Shown here in pieces: positions 55,718-64,000 of a DNA stretch of 64,000 nucleotides. Each line of letters starts with the position of its first letter. The stretch's first letter is position 1. The translations under genes were made by a program, and so were the position numbers. The notes under the pieces are model-generated. The model saw only the letters and a list, made by a program, of their open reading frames with translations, had not been told where the DNA came from and searched no databases. This stretch comes from Zerene cesonia. Its lineage: Eukaryota; Arthropoda; Insecta; Lepidoptera; Pieridae. The DNA lies in NCBI RefSeq assembly GCF_012273895.1, contig NC_052123.1, positions 4,847,482 to 4,911,481 on the forward strand. The letters are read 5' to 3'.

Positions 55718-57082
55718 CTGGAAATGAGACTAGTGTTAATATCAAGTATATTGTGTAAGTTGCTATCTGATTTAAAACATGTGTAAGTTTTTTTCGCTTT
55801 TACGCCGAAATTCTTTGACTGATTTTCATGAAATTTGGTAAATATGTAGTTTGAGACTCGAGAAAGGATTATTTATATTTGATTCATTAACGCATCTTAC
55901 AGCTGTTAATAAGATAATCATTCTAATTACATAAGAGGATATACTAATATTATAGTGTTATACGGTATCACTATTATAAAAGTATGTAACCATTATCTGT
56001 TGTTATTACCTAGAATCGTAAACGTATATACATGTAAACGTATTCTGTTTGTGTGTGCGCATCTGTGTGAATGTGAGTGTGTATTGTGCGCACTCTTACG
56101 TGTTGATAGTCCACTATTGGAGTGGGACTCGAGACAACCCAGGGACCTATCTTTGAAGGCCTAGGATATGCGTAGGTCTAAAACTCAAACGAGAGTTCCC
56201 ATAAACCATAAAACTTTAATCCGTAGTTATAGAAATACAAACTGAAAAACTTTCGCCATAAATCCTTTGACTGCAGTGAATTAACACTACTCAATCGAAA
56301 GGCAAACAAAAAACTTAGTTTCAACTTGATGCATAAATTTTAGATTGCGGTCTAACTTGAGTCGTACGACTATGTAAATAAATAGTGCTGTGTGTATGTT
56401 TGTCAAATGTTTTTAGAGTATTCGAATGTATTTATACGTATATTGATGAATTTGTTTTTTAAATAGGTTATATTTATTATTCGCCATACAATTTTTATAC
56501 TTTTTATTGCGTTAAATGCAATAAATATATTAAAATATAAGCAACATAAAAGATTTTTTATCTATTTATTTATTTCAATATAAATCATACTTATATTTTA
56601 CCGAGTTCACTCGGGATTAAAGCAAAGCTAAAAAATTTCCTTTCTACTAGAAGATGTTGCTATCAGTAACAGAATTTTCAATATCAGTCCAGCGGTTCTT
56701 GTGAAACAATCAACAATCAAACATAAAAAAACATCTGATCTTTCCACTATAACCCGGCCAAATTCAATAGCTTACAAAAATTTCATTATTGATTCTAGGA
56801 ATTGGTAACTTTTTTAAATTAATCAATTTAATCGGATTAACTTCTATGAGGTTGATTAAAATCTTGTACCGAATAAATTGAGCGAATATTTAATTAAATG
56901 TAGTGAAAATTAACCTTTTGCGGATTTGAACCCGGGAGTTTCGCTAATTGATACGATGAAAAGCTTTGTAATTAGATAAATTCTTTGAAGCAATTTGTTT
57001 TATTTCTTATGTATTTACATTTTTGTTGTAATGAATGATGTTTAATATAACTTAGTTAGGTTAGGTTATCCTATCCTACTAA

Positions 57083-57282
57083 TCCTACTAATATTATTAA
57101 TGCGAAAGTTTGTAAGTATGTGTGTGTGATTGTTGCTCTTTCACGCAAAAACTACAGAACCGATTACAATAAAATTTGGTACGTAGACATTGGGACAATT
57201 GGAATAACATATAGGCAAATATTTATCCCGATATTTCTACGGGATACGGACTTACGCGGGTGAAACCGCGGGGCGCAGCTAG
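57083..57282 (+). mobile_element. Lep1-type Helitron, copy A14
   Basis: TCCTACTAATATTATTAATG to GGGGCGCAGCTAG, full length, within the Ig1 intron. Confidence 0.9.
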
Positions 57283-57325
57283 TAGCTTATAAGCTGAGAA
57301 TTATAATATCGAAATGTATCGAATA

Positions 57326-57486
57326 TCACTACATAGTATAAAACAAAGTCGCTTTCTCTGTCCTTATGTCCCTATGTATGCTTATATCTTTAAAACTACC
57401 CATCGGATTTTGATGGGTTTTTCATAATAGAATAGATAGAGTGATTCCAGAGGAGGGTTTATATGTATAATAGCATCTATTAAATC
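57326..57486 (+). mobile_element. F-type Helitron-like copy, 3'-truncated
   Basis: TCACTACATAGTATAAAACA through TATAATAGCATCTATTAAA; the 3' hairpin end is lost. Confidence 0.65.
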
Positions 57487-57813
57487 TGGTACATATAAGA
57501 TATGTACCTTATAACTTCTCAAGCTATGACCATACAAACAAACAGAAAAATCATCGAAATCCATACTTCGCAAATCTCGCAAGAAACACAGAAAAAAATC
57601 CTAAATCACACCAATCAAAACATAGAAACACACACCTTATATCCTATGACTTTAGGCAGATAATCGATCGTAACAAAACACAATTGGCAGTTAAATTCAT
57701 TTCATTGAAACACGTCGATACAAAACGAGTGACCTGTGCACTGTGACACGTTTGTCTATTAAAGACGGTTTGGTGTGTGGTACAAGTGAGGAGCGGGAGT
57801 GACTCTCGAATAA

Positions 57814-57840
57814 TTTTTTATTTATTTATTTATTTATTTT
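57814..57840 (+). repeat. (TTTA)n simple repeat
   Basis: About six TTTA units. Confidence 0.85.
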
Positions 57841-57904
57841 GTTCACATCAAAATAATAAAAACATCTACAGCCGCACGTAAAACCGATTTCTGGCGTGGC
57901 GACG

Positions 57905-57925
57905 CATGCATGCAATGCATGCATG
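57905..57925. repeat. Perfect 21-bp palindrome
   Basis: CATGCATGCA, one A, TGCATGCATG. Two overlapping GCATGC cores lie in each arm. Confidence 0.85.
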
Positions 57926-58171
57926 AAGTCGATTGAGAAATTTCACTCGAGTGTCAGTAACACGATTGAATTTATTTTCAATTATATTATATGAATTATA
58001 TTATATGAAAGCTGCATTGTAAAAATATAAATTAATCTTGAAGTTATTTTGTCACAGCGGAGCGTTTAGCGTGTGCCGAAAAATGTGTATAAGTGAAATT
58101 AGATGAATCTAATGATGAGATTTAACAAAAAAAAATAACTTGTATTTGTTCAGAAATACGATGTTAGAATT

Positions 58172-58360
58172 ATCACTACATAGTAAGACAAAGTCGTTTT
58201 ATCTGTCCTTTGTCTCTATGTATACTTAAATCTTGAAATCTACGTAACTGATTTATGGTTTTTTTTTAATAGATAGTAATTCAAGAGGAAGGTTTATATG
58301 TATAATAACAACTATTAAACTACTCTGAATTGACGGGTGTAAGCCGCGGGCAGAAGCTAT
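58172..58360 (+). mobile_element. F-type Helitron-like copy
   Basis: TCACTACATAGTAAGACAAA to GCCGCGGGCAGAAGCTAT; the end CTAG is mutated to CTAT. Confidence 0.7.
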
Positions 58361-58764
58361 TATATTATTGTAAAGAATATATATAGCAATGAATGAATAT
58401 GAAATATATAGTAATATGTTTCTCCCCAGTCTTAAGTTAATAAACACAATGGTTCAAATCAATAACATCTCATGCCTTAACCCACCAATTATACATCCAT
58501 ACAGACTCAATCCGTTTAGAGGCAGCCTCAAACGTACTTTTGTTTGTATTGTCCAGCCGAATGCTCTCTACGTGCTAGTTATACTGTGTACTTGTTCTGA
58601 ATATAATACAATGGGGTATCGATTGGTACTCTGTGCAGAGGTTGGTTTAGCTGCGCCGAATTTGATCAGATTTATTTTAGGCACAGATTGTTTTATGAAA
58701 AATTGAGTGATTTTTCAAAAATTGTGTTAGAAATTATACAAATTCCTGAACATGAAAGATTCTT

Positions 58765-58875
58765 ACCCCATACCCCATAAAAGCGGGCAGCGCATCCGCA
58801 GAGACACTACCTATCCAAATGTTCATGGTGGTGATCGCTTACCACCAGACGAACCACCAATTGCCCGCTAACATT
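58765..58875 (+). mobile_element. H-family retroposon, 3' part, preceded by a K-like tail
   Basis: ACCCCATACCCCATAAAAGC joins a K-like motif to H sequence (GCGGGCAGCGCATCCGCAGA, ACGAACCACCAATTGCCCGC). Confidence 0.55.
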
Positions 58876-59251
58876 AAAAAATCCATTATATAAAGATACC
58901 AGAAAGCATTATGTCTTGGCGGGCGGCCATCTTGTTCCGAAAGCAAGAAATAACGATAGATAGTTGGCGTCGTGCACGAAATATACTGATTTTAAACAAT
59001 AAAAACCCATTTTCATATTTATTGCCCACGCTAACTGCACTTTGAAGCTAATTTTAACTGCTTTAAAACGATTTTCGTAAATGTTCACGTATTTCTACTC
59101 TTCAGTTGCGTAATATGGAAGTGTAGTTCAAATGTATAATTGAATTTATAATCTATGGTGATCATTTAATGTGTACTAGTGAATAACATTGAATTGACCG
59201 TTTGTTAATGTAGTAGATACTAACTGGCAATCCTACTAGTCCTACTATCCT

Positions 59252-59448
59252 TCCTACTAGTATTATAAATGCGAAAGTTTGTAAGGATGTGTGTGTTTGT
59301 TGCTCTTTCACGCAAAAACTACTGAACCGATTGCAATGAAATTTGGTACGTAGACAGCTGGACAACTGGAATAACATATAGGCAACTTTTTATCCCGATA
59401 TTCCTACGGGATACGGACTTTTGCTGGTGAAACCGCGGGGCGCAAGTA
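59252..59448 (+). mobile_element. Lep1-type Helitron, copy A15, just downstream of the Ig1 exon
   Basis: TCCTACTAGTATTATAAATG to AAACCGCGGGGCGCAAGTA; the 3' terminus has drifted. It lies 109 bp past the exon's donor. Confidence 0.87.
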
Positions 59449-59557
59449 TATATTCATAATGTGTAAACAAAAAAAAAAACAGCTGTATTATAGGCTAATG
59501 AACATCCTATCCAATTGAGAACCTTTTTGAAGTCGGTTATAAAGGATGTCAACTTAC

Positions 59558-59707
59558 CCAACGCAAATCCGTCCTTAGCCCATTGCACCTGGCCAGCCAG
59601 GTTGGCGACCGCGCACTCCAGCACGGCCTCCGAGCCCTCCTGCACCCTGAGGCTGCGAGGTACCACCCTGAAGTACTGCTGCTGGAAGCAGGTGGCCGTG
59701 GAGAGCA
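59558..59707 (-). CDS. sns: Exon of nephrin-like Ig adhesion receptor (Sns/Hibris type): signal-peptide end and first half of Ig1
   Basis: A 150-bp internal exon. Read on the minus strand it starts after acceptor TTGTTCCAG (AG at 59709-59708) and ends at donor G|GTAAGTT (GT at 59557-59556), phase 1 at both ends. It encodes LSTATCFQQQYFRVVPRSLR and then VQEGSEAVLECAVANLAGQ, VQWAKDGFAL and G. LSTATC looks like the end of a signal peptide with cleavage near the QQQ. LEC carries the first Ig cysteine and VQW the core tryptophan. The series 'F..P..L.V.EG..A.L.C.V.N.AG.VQW.KDGFALG' is what I know from the start of the mature Drosophila Sns and Hibris proteins, single-pass membrane receptors that pair with Kirre/Roughest in myoblast fusion, nephrocyte slit diaphragms and eye patterning. 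It splices in frame to 55538-55717. A GTG in frame at 59708-59706 straddles the acceptor and is not a start. Sns and Hibris are not separable from this domain alone. Lep1-type Helitrons lie 70 bp upstream and 109 bp downstream. Confidence 0.88.
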
Positions 59708-59777
59708 CTGGAACAATAAGGATGAGGTTTATGGTATTTCGTCTTCCAATAATATCTGATCAAAAAAAATTGTTGAA

Positions 59778-59981
59778 TCCTACTAATCTACTAATATTAT
59801 AAATGCGAAAGTTTTTAAGGATGTGTGAGTGTTTGTTACTCTTACACGCAAAAACTACTGAACTGATTGCAATGAAATTTGGTACGTAGATAGCTGGACA
59901 ACTGAAACAACATATAGGCAACTATTTATCCCGATATTCCTACGGGATACGGACTCATGTGAAACCGCGGGGCGCAGCTAG
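59778..59981 (+). mobile_element. Lep1-type Helitron, copy A16, just upstream of the Ig1 exon
   Basis: TCCTACTAATCTACTAATAT to GGGGCGCAGCTAG, full length; 70 bp from the first exon base. Confidence 0.88.
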
Positions 59982-60177
59982 TATTCAATATGTTTTTATC
60001 TAAGGGCAATAAAATTTCCAGCATCACAAGCAGTATATCTCCCTCGAAGGTCAAAAAATAAAGTTTTATCTCAATAAAAAGAGATCTAGCTCAGCGGGAA
60101 ACCTTGATGCTTAGCCAACACTTACTTGTACATGCAAGTGTGCTTGATTTGAAGGCTATACTTGGACTTATTTTACA

Positions 60178-60258
60178 CTAGCTTCTGCCCGTGGCTTCGT
60201 CAAAGGAAACAATAGTTTTCTAAAGGAATTTCCCCAAAAAGTTCCTATGCCCTGAAAA
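60178..60258 (-). mobile_element. Helitron-like 3' end
   Basis: CTAGCTTCTGCCCGTGGCTT and GGAATTTCCCCAAAAAGTTC, a minor family. Confidence 0.45.
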
Positions 60259-60283
60259 GGAGAAAGGACATGTCCTTTCACAG

Positions 60284-60480
60284 CACACTAATGTTATAAA
60301 TATGAAATTTGAATGTTCGACCTTTATCCACACTGAAACTACTGAACGGATTTTGATGAAATTTGGTATACAGACAGGGTATAAGCTGACTTGGGTGACA
60401 TGATAATTTTTAACCCGAATAAATGCTCCCTTGGGATAAAACAGGAATATTGATATCCGGACGGAGCCGGGACGTCTTGT
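60284..60480 (+). mobile_element. D-type Helitron-like copy
   Basis: ACACTAATGTTATAAATATG, ACAGACAGGGTATAAGCTGA and CGGAGCCGGGACGTCTTG. Confidence 0.7.
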
Positions 60481-61369
60481 TAATTATAAATGTAGGTATT
60501 TTAGCGCAGACAAAATCGCAGGCGCCAGCTAGTTTTTATAACGAACATAATAATAAATACTTCATTACAACAATTCATAATTGTCAATTAATAATGCATG
60601 AGTATTAATACACATAAAAACCCAAACTCGTCTAGCTGCGCTATAAAAAGTGAGATTTCTCTTTAATAGTAGTCATGTGAAAAAACTGGAGCTATTTTTA
60701 TTGATGCGATTTATATTTTATATCAGTTTTTTTTTTAATTTTTAAAGTGCTAAAATACTCTTAAATTAAATTAATTACATATTAATTAACATTTATATCT
60801 TCCTTATAAACAGTTATATAAGGTTTATTTTTTCACTATGTATGTTAAGATTATCTGAATAAAATTCTATATTATTATTATTTATATCTTCCTTATACAT
60901 AAAAAACGAAAAGTGACATTTTCCAAACAATAAAAACGAGATCATTCAAAAAGCAAGCGAGCGACATCGTCCTTCCAGCGAACCTTGAAAACTGCTGAGC
61001 AAAAAACGTTGATTCACATCAAGCTAATATGATAGCAGGCGACAAGTGTTCTTATAAGGCGACGCGACGCTCTTCAGAGGTGAATGCTCCTGCGTGTGTT
61101 GCAAGGCATAAGCGTTAGCGATTTTATTTCAATAATCTGCTTCGAAATATAAAAAAAGCGATTTTTTTATAACCACGTTTATAATTAACATTTTTATATC
61201 CTAATAAAAGTTTTTTTGTATGGATGGGTGGATGTTACTCTGTCACGTAAAAACTATTGAATTGACTTGAATGAAATTTTACAATAATATAGCTTATATA
61301 TATCAGAATAAGACATGATATAAATACTAGCTATTGCTCGTGAGTTGAGCAGCAATTTTATAGTTCTTT
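60481..61369. other. AT-rich stretch with a small unique block
   Basis: 60920-61130 is less AT-rich (AGCAAGCGAGCGACATCGTC, AAGGCGACGCGACGCTCTTC), with no exon seen. 61197-61345 is a decayed Helitron-like copy. Confidence 0.35.
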
Positions 61370-61542
61370 CAATCTATACATATATAATAAATATTTTTGG
61401 TTTGTTTGTAGCCTAAAAGCTCCGAAACTACTGGTCTAATTTTGATATTTGTTTCACCAAAAGAGCGCTACATTATTCCCGAGTGCTATAAGATACTTTT
61501 TACCCCGGAAAGGTACCATGAGCGAAGCCGACGAGAATAATA
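61370..61542 (+). mobile_element. E-type Helitron-like copy
   Basis: TCTATACATATATAATAAAT, GCTCCGAAACTACTGGTCTA and CCATGAGCGAAGCCGACGAG. Confidence 0.55.
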
Positions 61543-61617
61543 AGTTAATAAAGTAGTAAAATTTCCTACTACAAAATTTGTTTCCACTACACGACCAGTA
61601 ACCAAGCTAATAACCTA

Positions 61618-61816
61618 CTAGCTGCGCCGCGCGGTTCACCCGCGTAAGTCCGTATCCCGTATGAATATCGGGATAAAAAGTTGCCTACATGTTATTCCAG
61701 TTGTCCAGCTGTCTACGTACCAAATATCATTGCTATCGGTTAAGTAGTTTTTGGGTGAAAGAGCAACAAACACACACACATGCTTACAAACTTTCGCATT
61801 TATAATAGTAGTAGGA
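61618..61816 (-). mobile_element. Lep1-type Helitron, copy A17
   Basis: CTAGCTGCGCCGCGCGGTTC to TTATAATAGTAGTAGGA. Confidence 0.88.
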
Positions 61817-61854
61817 TATTAGGTTTTATCCGCTGGATCCTATCACATCCACCA

Positions 61855-62087
61855 CATTAAGGCCAGTTTACACCCGCCTTAAGCGGAGCGCACACAAGGG
61901 CTCAAATTAACCAGCCGAGTTTCAATTGTCACTCAGACAGTCAGACAGACATACAGGCTTTTGTGCGCGGCTCCGCTCGCGAGGCCTTTCGTAAAATAAT
62001 TATAGGTCGTGAGCTTTGTTGCGGCGGAAATGTTTTTAGCTGCAACAATGCGTAATTTATTCGGAAAGTATGATTATTTTGCTCTTT
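61855..62087. other. Unique GC-richer block
   Basis: Not matching any repeat here and more GC-rich than the surroundings (CGCGGCTCCGCTCGCGAGGC, TTGTTGCGGCGGAAATG). On the upstream side of the Ig1 exons it could be a regulatory block or 5' non-coding exon, but no splice site or start is convincing. Confidence 0.35.
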
Positions 62088-62110
62088 TGTTGTTGTTGTT
62101 GTTGTTGTTG
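62088..62110 (+). repeat. (TTG)n microsatellite
   Basis: About seven TTG units. Confidence 0.9.
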
Positions 62111-62186
62111 AAAATCTTTTGTTGTTGGAATCTGATAATTATGGAGATATTATTATGATTCGTTGAAAATATATTCGTATCCTACT

Positions 62187-62378
62187 TCCTACTAATATTA
62201 TAAATGCGATAGTTTGTAAGGATGTGTGTATGTTTATTTTTTTCACGCAAAAACTACTGCACCGATTGTAATGAAATTTGGTACGTAGACAGCTGGACAA
62301 CTGGATATAGGCAACTTTTTGTCCCGATATTCCTATGGAATACGGACTTACGCGGGTGAAACCGCTGGGTGCAGCTAG
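62187..62378 (+). mobile_element. Lep1-type Helitron, copy A18
   Basis: TCCTACTAATATTATAAATG to CCGCTGGGTGCAGCTAG; small internal deletion after CAACTGG. Confidence 0.88.
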
Positions 62379-62707
62379 AATTCATAAACATATATAGATA
62401 TGACCTAACGATAGTATGGGATGTGATGAGCGATTTTCAACCGATTTCAATAAACGAGTATGTTATTCTACTATTTTTGCTGTTACCTAAGAAATTTCGA
62501 TTTAGTGAAGGGATATTGATGATTCATTTTTTATTCGAAAGCTTTTAAGTGGTGCTGTTGATCTAGATTTTATAGTTTGACGTTTGTTAAAAGTAACTGT
62601 AAGTAAAGGTTTTGAAACAATATTGAAATAATAATACAATTCAATTTTATGCCGAACACTACTTAATTTCCCAGTGTGTGATAGTTGAAATGTTTATATA
62701 TAAAATA

Positions 62708-62872
62708 CTAGCTGTGCTCCGCGGTGCCACGTAGCACCTGATGTTATATAACCTAAAGCCTTCATTAAATGGGCTATCCAACACTGAAAATTTTTTTTAA
62801 AACGGATCAGTAATTCCTGAGATTAGCGATTCAATCAAACAAACTATTCAGCTTTATAATATTAAATTTAAT
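62708..62872 (-). mobile_element. E-type Helitron-like copy
   Basis: CTAGCTGTGCTCCGCGGTGC, TGGGCTATCCAACACTGAAA and CAGCTTTATAATATTA. Confidence 0.6.
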
Positions 62873-62990
62873 TTTTAGTTTTATAGCATTAAAATGCTTT
62901 ATAAATGAGAAATTTTGAAACAGGTTCGAATCCCGCCTCGTGATCAAATTTTTTTCTATTCTTTCAAAATTTCTTATTTATAATATTAGT
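62866..62990. mobile_element. M-family inverted-repeat element
   Basis: Left arm TTTTTAGTTTTATAGCATTA ... GAGAAATTTTGAAA, T-arm-like CAGGTTCGAATCCCGCCTCG with TGATCA, right arm TTTTTTTCTATTCTTTCAAA and ATTTCTTATTTATAA. It sits directly at the 5' end of the neighbouring E element. Confidence 0.7.
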
Positions 62991-63318
62991 ATAGATTATT
63001 TATTCGGTTTCGGTTATTTTCACATTCTTTCGTAAATTAAAAATAAACTAACTTTCATACTGATGCGACTTTTATAATATGTGAATTCTCTATTTCATAA
63101 GACGAAGGTTGATTCTAAGACACACGGGGAAATACGGGTTATTAACTTAAGCACTTAGCTTTAATGATACCGTTTAAATCTAGTCCAATACAGGTTTAAG
63201 TTATTTCTTAAGTACTTTAAGTTTTTGTATTCGCTTTTATCGTTACTTGTCGAGTCTACTTGTAATAAGGCACTTCGTTTAACCGACTTGAAAAATATGT
63301 ACGACTAATATATATTCT
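62991..63318. other. AT-rich non-coding stretch
   Basis: Nothing is recognised. Confidence 0.35.
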
Positions 63319-63512
63319 ATAAGCAGTTCGCCCCGGCTTCGGTACATATATAGCCTGTCACTCAGTTGTCACTTGTCACTCAGAAGCTGCAGCTTTCTAA
63401 TGGCGAAAAGATTCTTAAAATCGGTCCAGTAATATTTGAGTTTATCCATTACAAATAAACAAACAAACAGACAAAAATACAAATTCTTCCTCTTTATAAT
63501 ATTAGTGTAGAT
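63319..63512 (-). mobile_element. E-type Helitron-like copy, first of a triple
   Basis: AGCAGTTCGCCCCGGCTTCG to CTTTATAATATTAGTGTAGA. Confidence 0.65.
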
Positions 63513-63719
63513 GCTTAGACGAGACCCTCGTCCCGGCTCCGCCCGGATATTAAAAATCAGTTTTATCCCAAGGAAACATTTAATCGGGATAAAAATTATC
63601 GTGTGACCCAAGTCAGCTCATACCCTGTACGCATATCAAATTTCATTAAAATCCGCTCAGTAGTTTCAGCGTGATCGACGGACAAACATCCAAACAAACA
63701 AACTTTCACATATATAATA
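63513..63719 (-). mobile_element. D-type Helitron-like copy, second of a triple
   Basis: CTTAGACGAGACCCTCGTCC, AAGTCAGCTCATACCCTGTA and ACTTTCACATATATAATA. Confidence 0.72.
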
Positions 63720-63912
63720 CTAGCTGCGCCCCGAGGTTACACCCGCGTAAGTCTGTATCCCGTAGGGATATCGGGATAAAAGTTGCCCGTATGTTATTCC
63801 AGTTGTCCAGCTGTCTACGTAACAAATTTAATTGCAATCGGTTCAGTAGCGTGAAAGAGCAACAAACACACACACATCCTTACAAACTTTCGCATTTATA
63901 ATATTAGTAGGA
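63720..63912 (-). mobile_element. Lep1-type Helitron, copy A19, third of a triple
   Basis: CTAGCTGCGCCCCGAGGTTA to AATATTAGTAGGA, immediately after the D copy. Confidence 0.88.
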
Positions 63913-64000
63913 AGTAGGATTATTTAGAGGTGAAAATTTGTAAAAATAAAGTACCTATGTAGGTATCGATAAAATTCGCCATAAAAGTTATGATCTGCTG

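Larger units (their letters stand above)
55718..59557 (-). other. Intron between the two Sns/Hibris-type Ig1 exons
   Basis: A 3840-bp GT-AG phase-1 intron splitting the Ig1 domain between its tryptophan and second cysteine. It contains Helitron-like copies of families A (57083-57282, 59252-59448) and F (57326-57486, 58172-58360), a degraded Helitron-like piece near 55787-55870, a (TTTA)n run, a perfect short palindrome at 57905-57925 and a G/H retroposon tail near 58765-58875. 58490-58690 is non-repetitive but has no recognisable protein. Confidence 0.8.

Noticed and set aside
1..64000. CRISPR array, prophage or bacterial operon
   Set aside because: Repeats are dispersed, in both orientations and of transposon type; gene structure is intron-containing and the content is insect-like.
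59708..64000. First coding exon (start Met and signal peptide)
   Set aside because: Several hydrophobic short frames exist, but none has a convincing ATG plus phase-1 donor, so none is called.

Overview
The window looks like intronic, repeat-rich DNA from a moth or butterfly (Lepidoptera). Evidence: AT-rich sequence; about 19 copies of a roughly 200-bp Helitron-type element with the ends TCCTACTAATATTATAAATG and GCGCAGCTAGT, matching the lepidopteran Lep1-type Helitron-like family as I know it; tRNA-derived SINEs ending in TGATGATGATG; and insect-type non-LTR retrotransposon remnants. No bacterial or phage features are seen.

Gene content: the only confidently recognised host coding sequence is two exons on the minus strand, 59558-59707 and 55538-55717. 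They join in phase across a 3840-bp intron and together encode the end of a signal-peptide region and a complete first Ig domain closely resembling the nephrin-like adhesion receptors Sticks-and-stones/Hibris. The first coding exon (start codon and most of the signal peptide) must lie above 59707 and the Ig2 exon below 55538. I identified neither; they may lie outside the window or in the 1000-base gap at 20439-21438. If the gene continues in both directions, most of the window is its intronic DNA, but the sequence does not prove that. A 104-residue hydrophobic minus-strand ORF at 40921-41235 is a weak candidate for a chemoreceptor-like exon.

Layout: 1-3.5 kb holds a 5'-truncated LINE tail with an intact reverse-transcriptase-ORF C-terminus, SINE pieces and a palindromic element. 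3.5-20 kb is a mosaic of Helitron-like, SINE and LINE-tail fragments, including a zero-spacer Helitron tandem at 8631-8988 and a head-to-head SINE pair at 16.6-17.2 kb. 20.4-21.4 kb is an assembly gap. 21.5-53 kb continues the mosaic, with a TTTGGTAG minisatellite (32.15 kb), a SINE nested in another SINE with target-site duplication (43.4 kb), and an inverted-repeat element with a 12-bp direct duplication (50.06 kb). 53-64 kb is the densest Helitron zone (8 Lep1-type copies in about 10 kb) and contains both gene exons.

Family letters used here are mine: A = Lep1-type Helitron; C, D, E, F = other short Helitron-like families with related ends; G/H = two subfamilies of a poly-A SINE-like retroposon with an internal hairpin; J and K = tRNA-derived SINEs; M = inverted-repeat element with a tRNA T-arm-like loop; P = palindromic element with TTAACGG ends; Q = unclassified repeat. 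Repeat boundaries were read by eye and may be off by several bases.
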